A DNA stretch of 64,000 nt from the NCBI RefSeq assembly GCF_020497125.1, contig NC_059080.1, positions 68,740,618-68,804,617 of the forward strand. The letters are read 5' to 3'. How positions within the stretch are numbered: the stretch's first letter is position 1; each line of letters starts with the position of its first letter. Both the position numbers and the translations under genes were made by a program. Shown piece after piece: positions 1 to 9,334 of the stretch. The stretch is from Mauremys mutica. Lineage: Eukaryota > Chordata > Testudines > Geoemydidae. The notes under the pieces are model-generated. The model made no database searches, was not told the DNA's origin, and saw only the letters and a list, made by a program, of their open reading frames with translations.

Positions 1-254
1 AATGATTTTTGCCCCATCAGGCACTGGGATCTCAACCCGGAAGTTCCAAGGGGCGGGGGAGGCTGCGGGAACTATGGGATAGCTACGGAATAGCTACCCA
101 CAGTGCAACGCTCCAGAAATCGACACTAGCCTCGAACCGTGGACGCACACCACCGATTTAATGTGTTTAGTGTGGCCGCGCGCACTCGATTTTATAAAAT
201 CTGTTTTACAAAACCGGTTTATGCAAATTCGGAATAGTCCCGTAGTGTAGATGT
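1..254. mobile_element. PIF/Harbinger-like right-end fragment
   Basis: The segment matches the right end of the larger Harbinger element at 50779-55650 in order and content: a GC-rich 'ctgcgggaactatgggatagc' type block, 'cccacagtgcaacgc', then AT-rich sequence ending in the terminal motif GTAGTGTAGATGTACCC at about 238-254. The left part lies outside the window, so it cannot be said whether this is a MITE or a long element. It has a local duplication of the 'gatagctac' motif near 77-100. No coding sequence is visible. Assignment to Harbinger rests on resemblance to the second copy. Confidence 0.6.
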
Positions 255-310
255 ACCCTAAATCCCATTTACAATGAGATTTAGGTTTCTAAAGAGAAGC
301 TATTGTCACA

Positions 311-497
311 TTCATAGACTATCAGGGTTGGAAGGGACCTCAGGAGGTCATCTAGTCCAACCCCCTGCTCAGAGCAGGACCAATCCCCAGACAGATTTTT
401 GCCCCAGATCCCTAAATGGCCCCAGATCCCTAAATGGCCCCTAAATAGTTGAACTCACAACCCTGGGTTTGCAGGCCAATGCTCAAACCACTGATAA
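311..497 (-). mobile_element. CR1 LINE 3' end, 5'-truncated
   Basis: On the plus strand this reads as the reverse complement of a CR1 3' end: 'ttggaagggacctcaggagg', 'tcatctagtccaacccc', 'acagatttttgccccagatc' and 'ggccaatgctcaaaccactg'. This order is characteristic of reptile and bird CR1 3' UTRs. The piece 'cccagatccctaaatgg' is locally duplicated. Only the untranslated tail is present, as usual for truncated CR1 copies. Confidence 0.85.
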
Positions 498-794
498 ATG
501 CCTAAGTTACTTCTGAAAATGGGACTTCACCATCTAAGTCACTGAGGCCAGAGCCTCAAAAGTAACACTCATAAAATCAATGAAGTTACGCAGCTAAATA
601 TCTTTGAGGATCTGGGTCCTAGGTCTTGCAATGCTGGGTGGAACAATGCCTAAATAAGCTTTAAAAAGCTGGGCCTTGAGTCCTGATAGCAAGAAGGTCC
701 TGTCTCTGGCTCACTTCAGACAGACCACATGACCGAGAGCAAAGGAGCCTGGCCAATCTCAACTGCTTTGTACAGACACAGGGGCAGAGACAGA
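498..794. other. No gene; hairpin-repeat remnant
   Basis: Contains a remnant of a short amniote hairpin repeat around 515-625 ('gggacttcaccatctaagtc' and nearby 'gaagttacgcagc'). Otherwise no feature is visible. Confidence 0.3.
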
Positions 795-1015
795 GTGACC
801 TAGTAGATTGAGCACAGGACTAGGAATCAAGAGCTCCTGTATTATACTACCAGCTCTGCCACAGAATTCCTGGCTTACTACAAACAATCCACCTCATCTC
901 TTTATGTTTCAGTTTCCCCCTGTGTACAATGGAGCTAATTTTTACTTACCTATATCACAGGACTGTTACAAAAAATAATTAGTGCTTAGACCATTTCATC
1001 ATCCAAGCACCAAAC
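795..1015 (+). repeat. MIR-like SINE remnant
   Basis: In order: 'gattgagcacaggactagg', 'agctctgccac', a degenerate core, 'tttcagtttccccctgtg', 'tacaatggagctaa' and 'cttacctatatcacaggact'. This is the layout of the amniote MIR/CORE-SINE. Heavy divergence indicates an ancient insertion. Confidence 0.65.
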
Positions 1016-1486
1016 TATTATTAAGTGGTATTATATAGGGCGAAATATTCATTACAATATGTTAGGCCTAGATTATATTAAGTGTTATACATAGATCTGT
1101 AAATTCTTGAGTTGAATCCTTCGGTTTACTGGCAGCCAGTGGAGGCCATAGAAAGTGAGCATTTATGATTTTCTCAGCTCCATGCTAAGGAGCAAATAAA
1201 CAGCCACATGCTGCACCTATTCCACCCTTTGTGATCATTACAAGGGAATCCAATTAGAAGTGAATTGCAATAGTTTAGCCTAGAGGTGACAAAAAGATAA
1301 ATAATGTTGAAGAGAAAGGGTCTTGCTGGTGAACCTGGAGATGGCAATATCCACTGGGGAGCTGTGCCTTACCAGGCATGAACTTCACTGCTGAAAGAGT
1401 AATTCTGAGCAGTCCAGAGGGTGAAATGACGAAAAGCTGCCCAAGCTAGGTAGCCTAGTGACAACACACTCCACTATGATTTAGGA

Positions 1487-1715
1487 CAGTATTTCCCAAA
1501 CTTCCCAAACTCGCTGCTTCAGGCCAATGGGGGCTGCAAGAAGGGCGTCCAGTATGTCCCTCGGTCCGCGCCGCTTCCCATTGGCCTGGAGCAGTGAACC
1601 GCGGCCCGTGGGAGCCGCAATTGGTCGAACCTGTGGATGCAGCAGGTAAACAAACCGGCCCAGCCCACCAGGGGCTTTCCCTACACAAGTGGCGTCCCAA
1701 GTTTGGGAAACACTG
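1487..1715. mobile_element. hAT non-autonomous element, 229 bp
   Basis: Imperfect terminal inverted repeats begin CAGTATTTCCCAAACTT and end AAGTTTGGGAAACACTG. The element is flanked by a perfect 8-bp duplication ATTTAGGA (1479-1486 and 1716-1723), which is the hAT signature. The interior (about 1535-1665) resembles the 335-bp palindromic elements at 29792 and 32515 ('gggagccgcaattgg', 'caggtaaacaaaccggcc'), while the termini differ. It has no coding capacity. Confidence 0.9.
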
Positions 1716-1770
1716 ATTTAGGAGGTGAAAATTTAGGCACTGAGCTTCCTGAACAGCATGAAGAAGAGAC

Positions 1771-1895
1771 CTAAAGAAGAGCTCTGGGTAGCTAAAAAGC
1801 TTGTCTCTTTCACCAACAGAAGTTGGTCCCTTCACCCAGGTTGCCTCTCTAACATCATAGAACAAACATGGCTACAACTACACTGCAAGCAACAA
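1771..1895 (+). repeat. PLE-like tail (second family), decayed
   Basis: Reads 'agaagagctctgggtagct', 'aagcttgtctctttcacc', 'aacagaagttggtccc' and 'aacatggctacaactacac'. It is the same family as 13740-13900 and 60360-60540. The start resembles CTGAAGA-stem-GAAA, the hammerhead-like arrangement of Penelope-like element tails, but both core boxes are mutated here (CTAAAGA and AAAA). Confidence 0.5.
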
Positions 1896-2109
1896 TGGAA
1901 CAGCATGAAGGCAGCATGCTTGAATTATCACTTTGCATCACTCTTAAGGAAACACCTGTGGCACATGCTCTGAGTTACACTTACAGGGTGAAATCTGAAA
2001 AAAATGCAACTTAAGGTATTTTACATTAATATTAATATGTCTTAACAGTAAATATCTCTATTTATATGACCCCCGTCAACTTGTGTACATCACAAACATT
2101 AATTGATGT

Positions 2110-2290
2110 ATCTTTACAGTACTCTCGTGAGGCGAGGCAATATTATTCCCATTTTACCATGAGGAACTGAGCTAGAGAGAGGTTAAATGACTTGCCCAAG
2201 GTTATGCAGGAACTCTGTAGCAGAGCTGGAAACAGACTCTAGATCTTCTGAGTCCCAGAGTAGTGCCTTAACTGCAAGACCATCCTTCTG
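2110..2290 (-). repeat. MIR-like SINE remnant
   Basis: The plus strand carries 'attattcccattttacca', 'gaggttaaatgacttgccc' and 'aaggttatgcaggaactc', the reverse-complement order of a MIR 3' half. Ancient and diverged. Confidence 0.55.
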
Positions 2291-3148
2291 TCCAAAACAG
2301 AGACTGAAAAGGAGCAAATAAAGGAGAAGAACCAAAGAAAGTAAAGAAAATAGCCGACGAAGAGAAGCAGAACAAAACTGTTTAATACAGCTTTTTCACA
2401 TGTGATTTAAGTTAGGGCAGCGATCCAGTTGAAGCCAATTGTGTCTTAATTCTTCTCAGTGATATTTTCACATTTGGGAAAGTATTTTTTTTGCCATTTA
2501 AAATGAATAAATCTAGTTCTGTGCCACCACTAAAATGACTCACTGCCCTAAAGACATACAAGACGTCTGCAATAAAGGAAAAATGTTACTGAATATTAAA
2601 TCTGAGCCACACAAATGAAAACAGTGCTGTTCTGGGAATTCATCTGCCTGAATGTTACAGTGCTCTAACACATGAAAAATGAAACACCATGGAAAAAAAC
2701 CCTTTGAATTCAATGAGATTTTTATTTGAGTAAGGAATGAGTAAAACAGTGAGCAAGGACTCTGGATTTGGACCAGATAGTGTAGCAAAATAAAATGCCA
2801 GTGAATCATCTGGGACCTGATCCCACTGAAGGGATCAAGGGAAGTATTTTGATGGACTTTGGATTAGGTCCCTAAAGAGGGAAGTGCACAATATATAAAC
2901 TAGTTTATTCAACATGAACTATTGATAAAAATTTCAAACTCTTTTTTTTCCCACTGATTGTTGTTCACTTACTTATACAAGACACCCTTTAAAAAACTCA
3001 GGCTTGATTCTTTGTTCTGCCTGAGCTGCTCTATTTTTAGTTATAGTTAGTTAGAGACAAATGGAAAAAGGAAAAAACTGGGGCAGGAAAATCTGAAAAT
3101 GTTCAGTTTCAAAATCTGATTTGTGTATCAATTTTTTGCAAAACATAC
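2291..3148. other. No recognisable feature
   Basis: AT-rich unique-looking sequence up to the left end of the DIRS element. No exon-like frame, RNA gene or repeat boundary was seen. Confidence 0.5.
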
Positions 3149-3151
3149 TTT

Positions 3152-3337
3152 CTTCTTCGAGTGATTGCTCCTATGCATTCCAATGTAGGTGTGCGCGCCG
3201 CGCGTGCACGGCTTCTCCGGAACATTTTTACCCTAGCAACTCCGGCGGGCCGGCTGGCGCCCCCTGGAGTGGCGCCGCCATGGTGCTGGATATATACCCC
3301 AGCTGGCCCGTCCGCTCCTCAGTTCCTTCTTACCGCC
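3152..3337 (+). repeat. DIRS left inverted terminal repeat
   Basis: From 'cttcttcgagtgattgc' to 'cagttccttcttaccgcc'. It is the reverse complement of 9115-9331 with few differences in the inner 150 bp ('ccctagcaactccggcgg', 'gcgccccctggagtggcg'). The outermost 35 bp differ from the right repeat, as in DIRS elements, where each end instead matches the ICR. A TATATA at 3291-3296 lies in both repeats and could serve as a promoter element; that role is inference. Confidence 0.88.
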
Positions 3338-3521
3338 CGTGACGGACAGTTGGAACAGTGGAGTGCTCCCTTACCTCCACAGCCCTAGCGTTTCTCCATC
3401 TCTTACTGTATATAGTTCATTAGTTAGTTTGATAGTTGTATAGTTATAGTTAGATAGGTATAGTAGTGTAAATAGGGAATTAGAGGGGTTAGCCCTCTTC
3501 TTCCGCACCCTGTGCGGGCTT
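3338..3521 (+). other. DIRS leader before gag
   Basis: Untranslated-looking leader, with 'agttagtttgatagttg' and similar TAG-rich repeats around 3420-3480, between the left terminal repeat and the gag start codon. No coding frame. Confidence 0.55.
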
Positions 3522-5997
3522 ATGCCCGGGGCACCGGGATTCAAGCCCTGCGCGGCTTGCCAGCGACACATGCCGGTGAGTGACCCGCACGACTCGTGCC
3601 TTCGCTGCCTTGGGGAGGCGCACAGAACAGATAAGTGCCCGATCTGCGTGGCCTTCAAGCCCCGGACGAGAAAGGAGCGGGACTCGCGCCTTAAACAGTT
3701 GCTAATGGAGGCTTCGCTCCAGCCTCCGGCGCCAACTCCATCGGCGCCGAAGCCCTCCTCGGCGGGCAGCGCACCGGCAGCACCGAACCGCTCCGGGGCC
3801 GAGCCTCCTCGGCACCCGGCACCGAAGTCCCGGCACCGCTCCCTCTCCCCAGGAAGGAAGCACAAGGTGCCGAAGGCGGCCTCTTCCAAACATCCGCAGA
3901 GACCGCTAGCCCAGCCGCCTCCGACACAAGCGGTACAGGCTGAGGCAGTGCACAGACAGTGCACGGCGCCGTCGACTCCGGCACCGCAAGGGCCGTCGAG
4001 TCCGGCACCACCCAGCTCCCCGGTACCCGCCGAGGTAGAGCTGCGGATCCCGTCCACGCTGGAGGCGTTTGCGACGGCGAGGGAGCTAATCGAGCTCGCG
4101 GAAGCTCCAAGCCCCCGGCCCCCGGCACCGCCGGTGCGGGCACTCAAGTCAGTGGGCAAACCGATGATGATGCGGCCTCCTTCCCCTGACAAGCGAGACG
4201 GACGCTCCAGGATTCGGTCTCGATCCCGGTCCCACTCTCGGAGGCGGTCCCGATCCAGAGGTCGTTCAACATCGCGGCACCGCTCCCCGTCTCGGCACCG
4301 GTCGCAGTCCCGGCACCGCTCGCATTCGCGGCGCCGGTCGTACTCCCGGCAACGATCCTGGTCACCGAGTCACCGGCACCGCAAGAGGTCCGGCTCCAGC
4401 GACCGCTTTCGGCACCGAGACTCCCGGAGCCGCTCCCGACACCGCCGATTGCCGTCGAGGTCGAGCTCCCGGCACCGCCGATCCAGCTCCCGGCACCGCC
4501 GATCCAGCTCCCGGCACCGTCGATCCAGCTCCCGGTACCGTGCCGCACGCAGGTCCCGCTCTCCGCTTAGGTCACGTGATGACCACCGCCGACCTTCAAC
4601 GCCTGCTAGACACCTGACGCAGGTTTCGGTTGGGCATTCGGGAACCGCCTCGGCTCCTCCCTGGCCCTCGCATGAACTCTCCATCGCTTCCCCTGAGGGC
4701 AGCGCAGTGGACTTCAGGGCAGCGTCCCAAGGACTGGACCTTGGACCCCAACACTGGGGATATTGGGTTCCCTGGGCCCAACACGAGCAAGGCCCTCCCC
4801 TGCAGCTGAGGCAGGCGCCTACGGGCCGCTCAGCGCCGGAGGCGACGGTTAGCAAGCCCCCCCCGTCTCCACAGGAACAGGCTGGCTTGCCACCAGGCCC
4901 GGCACCGGGGCCGGAGTCCGTGGCTCCTGACCGCCCAGGAGCAGACCAGACATCCGAGGAGGTGCTGCCGGGCCACTCCTCATCCTCCTCTCCTGACGAG
5001 GCGGTGGCGGGGGCATCAAACATCTGAACCCCTGCCTATTGACCTCAAGGCGCATCAGGACCTTCTCCGCCGTGTGGCAAAGGCCATGAACCTGCCCGTT
5101 GAGGAGGTCACGGAGGACGATGACCCTATAACGGACGTTGTGGGTTCGGACGCCCCAGTGCGAGTAGCATTACCCTTTATCCGCACTATTCAGCGGAACA
5201 ATACGACAATCTGGCAGTCGCCCTCCTCAGTCCCCCCCACGGCGCGAGGGGTAGAAAGAAAATACTCTGTCCCGCCCAAGGGGTACGAGTACTTCTATGT
5301 GCACCCCTCCCCGGACTCTCTAGTAGTCCAGTCGGTAAATGACCGGGAGAGGCATGGCCAGCCGGCCGCTGCACCAAAATCAAAGGAGTCGCGGCGCATG
5401 GACCTGTTGGGGCGAAAAATCTATTCGGCGGGTGGCCTTCAGCTCCGCATAGCAAACCAGATGGCGCTCCTGTCTCGGTACACGTTCAACATCTTAGGGT
5501 GCCTGGGAAAATTTTCGGAGCTGACGCCGCAAGACTCCCGCCGGGAATTCTCGGCGCTCCTGGACGAGGGCAGGACGGCCTCCAGGACCCTAATTCGGGC
5601 AGCCTTGGACTCCGCTGATTCAGGAGCCAGAACTATGGCGTCCGGAATAACCATGCGGCGCATTGCCTGGCTGCAATCCTCCACCTTGCCGCCGGAGGTA
5701 CAATACACCCTCCAGGACCTCCCCTTTGAGACACAGGGTCTTTTTTCAGAAAAGACAGACACAAGAATTCAGACCCTGAAGGATGGGAGGGTTGCTATTC
5801 GTACTTTGGGCATGCACACGCTGGCCACCCAGAGACGATCGTTCCGGCAACAGCCCTACCGACCCTTCCCACAGGCCAGGTCTCGGCCATTTAATAATCG
5901 CCGAGCGGCCCCCTTCCGCCGTAGACCATCGGGGGGTCGGCATAACCAGGCCCAGAGCTCCTCCAAGGCTTCTCAAGGCCCAAAACCGGCCTTTTGA
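3522..5997 (+). pseudogene. gag: DIRS gag-like gene, one frameshift
   Basis: Structural (gag-like) protein of the DIRS element. The ATG at 3522 opens a frame to a TGA at 5025-5027; the homologous reading continues one frame over from about 5010 and ends at TGA 5995-5997. The net single-base shift most likely lies in the G run at 5009-5013. The N-terminal residues 11-41 hold a Cys/His cluster (CAAC, HDSCLRC, H, CPIC) like the zinc knuckles of vertebrate DIRS gag proteins. A Pro/Ala-rich stretch follows, then an Arg/Ser/His-rich domain at about residues 225-345. The downstream part (5030-5997) has a conserved-looking region around 'KGYEYFYVHPSPDSLVV' and a basic C-terminus (RRAAPFRRRPSGGR). The combined length would be near 825 residues. 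The shift could be a mutation or, less likely, programmed frameshifting. Confidence 0.82.
4463..4540 (+). repeat. 21-bp tandem repeat in gag Arg/Ser domain
   Basis: About four head-to-tail copies of a 21-bp unit beginning 'agctcccggcaccg', each encoding SSRHRRS. The repeats extend a broader CGGCACCG-rich region (4270-4460) and account for the length of the Arg/Ser-rich domain. In-frame units suggest expansion by slippage or unequal exchange. Confidence 0.8.
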
Positions 5998-7918
5998 TGG
6001 GACGCCCGAGGACGGCCCACCACTCTCCCCCCCAGATCCATCCCTATTGTTTTCAAGTCGCCTTTCCCGCTTCCTCCAGGCGTGGTGTTCTATAACATCG
6101 GACAGCTGGGTCCTCAACACCGTCCAGCACGGCTACCGCCTGCAGTTTATTTCGCCCCCTCCCACCCACCTTCCCTGTCCCTCTTCAGGGACCCCTCTCA
6201 CGAGCAAGTCCTCTTACAAGAGGTCCAGACTCTGTTGAGCGTGGGTGCTATAGAGGAGGTGCCTCGCAACAGGCGGGGCAGGGGATTCTATTCCAGATAC
6301 TTTCTCATCCCCAAGGCGAAAGGAGGTCTTCGTCCCATCTTGGACCTCCGGGAGCTCAACAGACACCTGTGCAAGCTCAAGTTTCGTATGGTGACCCTGG
6401 GGACCATCATCCCTTCCTTGGATCCGGGAGACTGGTTTGCCGCCCTCGACATGAAGGATGCATACTTTCATGTAGCAATTTACCCCCCCCCACAGACGCT
6501 TCCTGCGCTTCGTAGTCAACGAAGCTCACTACCAGTTTGCGGTTCTGCCCTTCGGCCTCTCCACCGCACCGAGGGTGTTCACCAAGTGTATGGCAGTCGT
6601 GGCCGCAGCCCTCCGCCGTCGTCGGATACATGTGTACCCGTATCTCGACGACTGGCTGATTCGCGGTCGCTCCCAAGAGCTGGTAGCGGCTCAGGTGACC
6701 GAGATTCTGCATCTGTTCCGCTCTCTAGGCCTGCTTATCAATACCGAGAAGTCCAGCCTAACTCCAGCACAAAGAGTGGAGTTCATAGGAGCGGTGCTCG
6801 ACTCCAATTTAGCCAGGGCCTGCCTCCCTCGACTTCGGCACGAGACGATGGTCTCGCTCATACGGGCCCTGCAGGCCTTCCCTTCAACGACGGTGCGATC
6901 TTGCCTGCGCCTACTGGGGCACATGGCGGCGTGCACATTCGTGACCGCGAACGCAAGGCTGCGGCTTCGCCCGTTCCAGATGTGGCTGTCATCGGTGTAC
7001 CGCCCCCACCGCGACAGCATGGACACGGTGGTTACGGTGACGAAGCCCACGCTCCAGTCGCTCACCTGGTGGCTGGATCCGGAGGTTGTCTGTGCAGGGG
7101 TTCCGTTCCGCCCTCCTCGCCCGTCGGTCACCCTGACCACAGACGCCTCAGCACTCGGCTGGGGTGCTCACATAGGCGACCTGCACACCCAGGGTCTCTG
7201 GTCGGCCCAGGAGCTCTCCCTCCACATCAACGTCCGGGAGTTGAGAGCGATCCGCTTGGCGTGTCTCGCCTTTCGGACCCACCTGCAGGACCGCTCTGTA
7301 GCGGTATACACGGACAACACTACAGCAATGTTTTACGTAAACAAGCAGGGCGGAGCCCGATCCTCCCCGCTCTGCAGAGAAGCGATGCTCCTATGGGACC
7401 TTTGCGTGACCCACTCGATTCGCCTCAAAGCGTTTTTTCTGCCGGGGGTGCAGAACACGTTGGCCGACCATCTCAGCAGGTCGTTCGCCTCTCACGAGTG
7501 GTCCCTTCGCCCGGATGTGGCTTATACAATCTTCCAGAGGTGGGGCTTTCCCCAGATAGACCTATTCGCCTCCAGGGTCAACAGGAAGTGCACCAGATTC
7601 TGCTCGTACCAAGGTTGAGCTCCGGGCTCCCTCTCGGATGCGTTCCTCCTGTCGTGAACAGGTCCCCTCCTCTACGCGTTTCCCCCGTTTCCGCTCGTAC
7701 ACCGGGTGTTACTCAAGCTTCGGAGGGACAGGGCCCGCGTAATACTCGTTGCTCCGGCCTGGCCGAGACAGCACTGGTACACCCTGCTGCTCGAGCTGTC
7801 AGTTCGGGATCCCATTCCCCTTCCGTTATGGCCGGACCTCATCACTCAGGACCTCGGCAGGCTTTGTCACCCGAACCTGCAGTCGCTGCATCTTACAGCT
7901 TGGTTCCTGAGTGGTTGA
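5783..7918 (+). pseudogene. pol: DIRS reverse transcriptase-RNase H gene, two indels and two stops
   Basis: Polymerase gene of the DIRS element, overlapping the gag C-terminus in another frame. The upstream limit (ATG 5783) is provisional. Visible in order: 'CSITSDSWVLNTVQHGY' (about 6085-6140), the RT palm start 'LDMKDAYFHVAIY' (about 6445-6483), the catalytic YLDDW (6641-6655), RNase H with 'TTDASALGWGAH' (Asp codon 7142) and 'VYTDNTTAM', then a C-terminal segment resembling the Dam-methylase-like region of DIRS elements ('YAFPPFPLV'). Breaks: a net one-base loss near 6176-6185, a net one-base gain in the C run at 6483-6491, and stops at 7616-7618 and 7655-7657. The first stop fits CGA-to-TGA decay and the second TGG-to-TGA. 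The methylase-like label is the least certain part. Confidence 0.85.
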
Positions 7919-8967
7919 CCGACGCAGAGAGGGGTTGTTCGTCGGCGGTGCAACAAGTCCTACTCGAAAGTAGAAAGCCTTCGACGCGCTCTACCTACCT
8001 CGCGAAGTGGAAACGCTTCGCGCTCTGGTGCGACCAGCGAGGTCTTAACCCATTCTTGGTCCCTATCTCGACCATCCTCGACTACCTCTGGTACTTGAAA
8101 GGTCAAGGTCTTGCGATCTCTTCCCTGAAGGTGCACCTGGCGGCTCTGTCGGCCTTTCAGCCCACCATCGGAGGTCGGTCTGTCTTCTCTCACCCGATGG
8201 TTGCCCGCTTCCTTAAAGGTCTAGACCGTCTGTACCCGCCGGTACGTCCTCCTGCCCCGACCTGGGATTTGAACCTGGTTCTGACCCAGATGATGGGACC
8301 GCCCTTCGAGCCCCTGGCCACGTGCTCTCTGCTTTATCTCACCTGGAAGACGGCCTTCCTCGTGGCAATTACATCCGCCAGACGAGTCTCGGAACTCCGT
8401 GCCCTGACGGCCGGGCCCCCGTATACCGTCTTCCATGCGGATAAGGTGCAGCTTCGACCGCACCCGGCCTTCCTCCTCAAGGTGGTGTCGGCCTTCCACC
8501 TCAACCAAGAGATCTTCCTCCCGGTCTTCTTCCCGAAGCCGCATGCCTCACCTCGTGAGCAGCAGCTCCACACCCTGGACGTCCGCAGGGCCCTCGCTTT
8601 CTACATCGACAGGACGAAGCCCTTCCGGCGTTCGACCCAGCTGTTTGTGGCAATCGCTGATCGCATGAAGGGCGAGCCAGTATCCTCGCAGCGCATTTCA
8701 TCCTGGGTGACGTCATGTATACGAACGTGCTACCAGCTTGCTCGCGTCCCCCCATGCCGCCTCACCGCTCATTCCACCAGAGCGCACGCTTCTTCGGCCG
8801 CCTTCCTGGCCCATGTCCCCATCCAGGACATCTGTAGGGCGGCCACCTGGTCTTCGGTACACACCTTCGCTTCCCACTACGCGTTGGTGCAACAGTCTCG
8901 AGACGATGCAGCCTTTGGCTCCGCAGTCTTGCACTCTGCCACGTCTCACTCCGACCCCACCGCCTAG
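7828..8967 (+). CDS. DIRS tyrosine recombinase, apparently intact
   Basis: Site-specific recombinase that, in the DIRS family, inserts the circular DNA intermediate into the genome. The Met at 7828 is the first one in frame close to the domain; the frame is open further upstream, so the true start is uncertain. From this start the protein is 379 residues. The N-terminal core-binding part includes 'SRKPSTRSTYLAKWKRF'. The catalytic part holds the Arg in 'ARRVSEL' (residue 186), His and Arg in 'HSTR' (315 and 318), the Trp of 'ATWSS' (341, in the His/Trp position) and the Tyr nucleophile in 'SHYAL' (351). All visible catalytic positions are kept and no stop interrupts the frame, although neighbouring genes are broken. 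It overlaps the end of the RT gene (to 7918). Confidence 0.87.
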   Translation: MAGPHHSGPRQALSPEPAVAASYSLVPEWLTDAERGCSSAVQQVLLESRKPSTRSTYLAKWKRFALWCDQRGLNPFLVPISTILDYLWYLKGQGLAISSLKVHLAALSAFQPTIGGRSVFSHPMVARFLKGLDRLYPPVRPPAPTWDLNLVLTQMMGPPFEPLATCSLLYLTWKTAFLVAITSARRVSELRALTAGPPYTVFHADKVQLRPHPAFLLKVVSAFHLNQEIFLPVFFPKPHASPREQQLHTLDVRRALAFYIDRTKPFRRSTQLFVAIADRMKGEPVSSQRISSWVTSCIRTCYQLARVPPCRLTAHSTRAHASSAAFLAHVPIQDICRAATWSSVHTFASHYALVQQSRDDAAFGSAVLHSATSHSDPTA

Positions 8968-8985
8968 GTAAGGCTTGGGAATCAC

Positions 8986-9083
8986 CTACATTGGAATCAT
9001 TCGAGCAATCACTCGAAGAAGAAAAGACGGTTACTCACCGTAGTAACTGTTGTTCTTCGAGATGTGTTGCTCCTATCCATTCC
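8986..9083 (+). other. DIRS internal complementary region (ICR)
   Basis: Two adjoining parts. Positions 8986-9022 ('gcaatcactcgaagaag' side) are the reverse complement of the outer left end 3151-3188. Positions 9026-9083 ('gttactcaccgtagtaac' side) are the reverse complement of the outer right end 9270-9328. The junction is an A run matching the T runs at both termini. This is the ICR expected just after the recombinase gene in DIRS elements, thought to template completion and circularisation of the cDNA. Confidence 0.87.
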
Positions 9084-9114
9084 AGACCCGCCCTCCTTCC
9101 CCACTGTCGGAGTA

Positions 9115-9331
9115 GCCGGCAAGAAGGAACTGAGGAGCGGACGGGCCGGCTGGGGTATATATCCAGCGCCATGGCGGCGCCACTCCAGGGGGCGCCAGCC
9201 GGCCCGCCGGAGTTGCTAGGGTAAAAATGTTCCAGAGAAGCCGTGCACGCGCAGCGCGCACACCTACATTGGAATGGATAGGAGCAACACATCTCGAAGA
9301 ACAACAGTTACTACGGTGAGTAACTGTCTTT
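9115..9331 (-). repeat. DIRS right inverted terminal repeat
   Basis: Reverse complement of the left repeat (3152-3337), including 'gcgccactccagggggcg' and the TATATA in 'ggggtatatatccagcg'. The outer part ends in 'acggtgagtaactgtc' and a T run. It also forms a long stem with the ICR (9026-9083 against 9270-9328). Confidence 0.88.
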
Positions 9332-9334
9332 TTT

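Larger units (their letters stand above)
3149..9331 (+). mobile_element. DIRS1-like tyrosine-recombinase retrotransposon, structurally complete
   Basis: About 6.2 kb. In order: left inverted terminal repeat, leader, gag-like gene, RT-RNase H gene in another frame, tyrosine recombinase gene overlapping the end of the RT gene, internal complementary region and right inverted terminal repeat. These parts define the DIRS order (established knowledge), which integrates through a tyrosine recombinase and makes no target duplication. Consistently, the ends lie in T runs (3149-3151 and 9329-9334) with no duplicated flank. The G+C content is far above that of the flanks. Gag and RT genes carry net single-base shifts and two stops, so this copy is probably not autonomous. 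The recombinase frame remains open. Confidence 0.92.

Noticed and set aside
3371..4192. 273-residue minus-strand frame rich in Gly/Ala/Ser
   Set aside because: Antisense shadow of the gag Pro/Ala- and Arg/Ser-rich regions; no domain.
6082..8967. A 961-codon open frame
   Set aside because: It is a mosaic: true RT sequence from about 6180 to 6485, out-of-frame reading through most of RT and RNase H, then the recombinase. High G+C keeps the wrong frame open.
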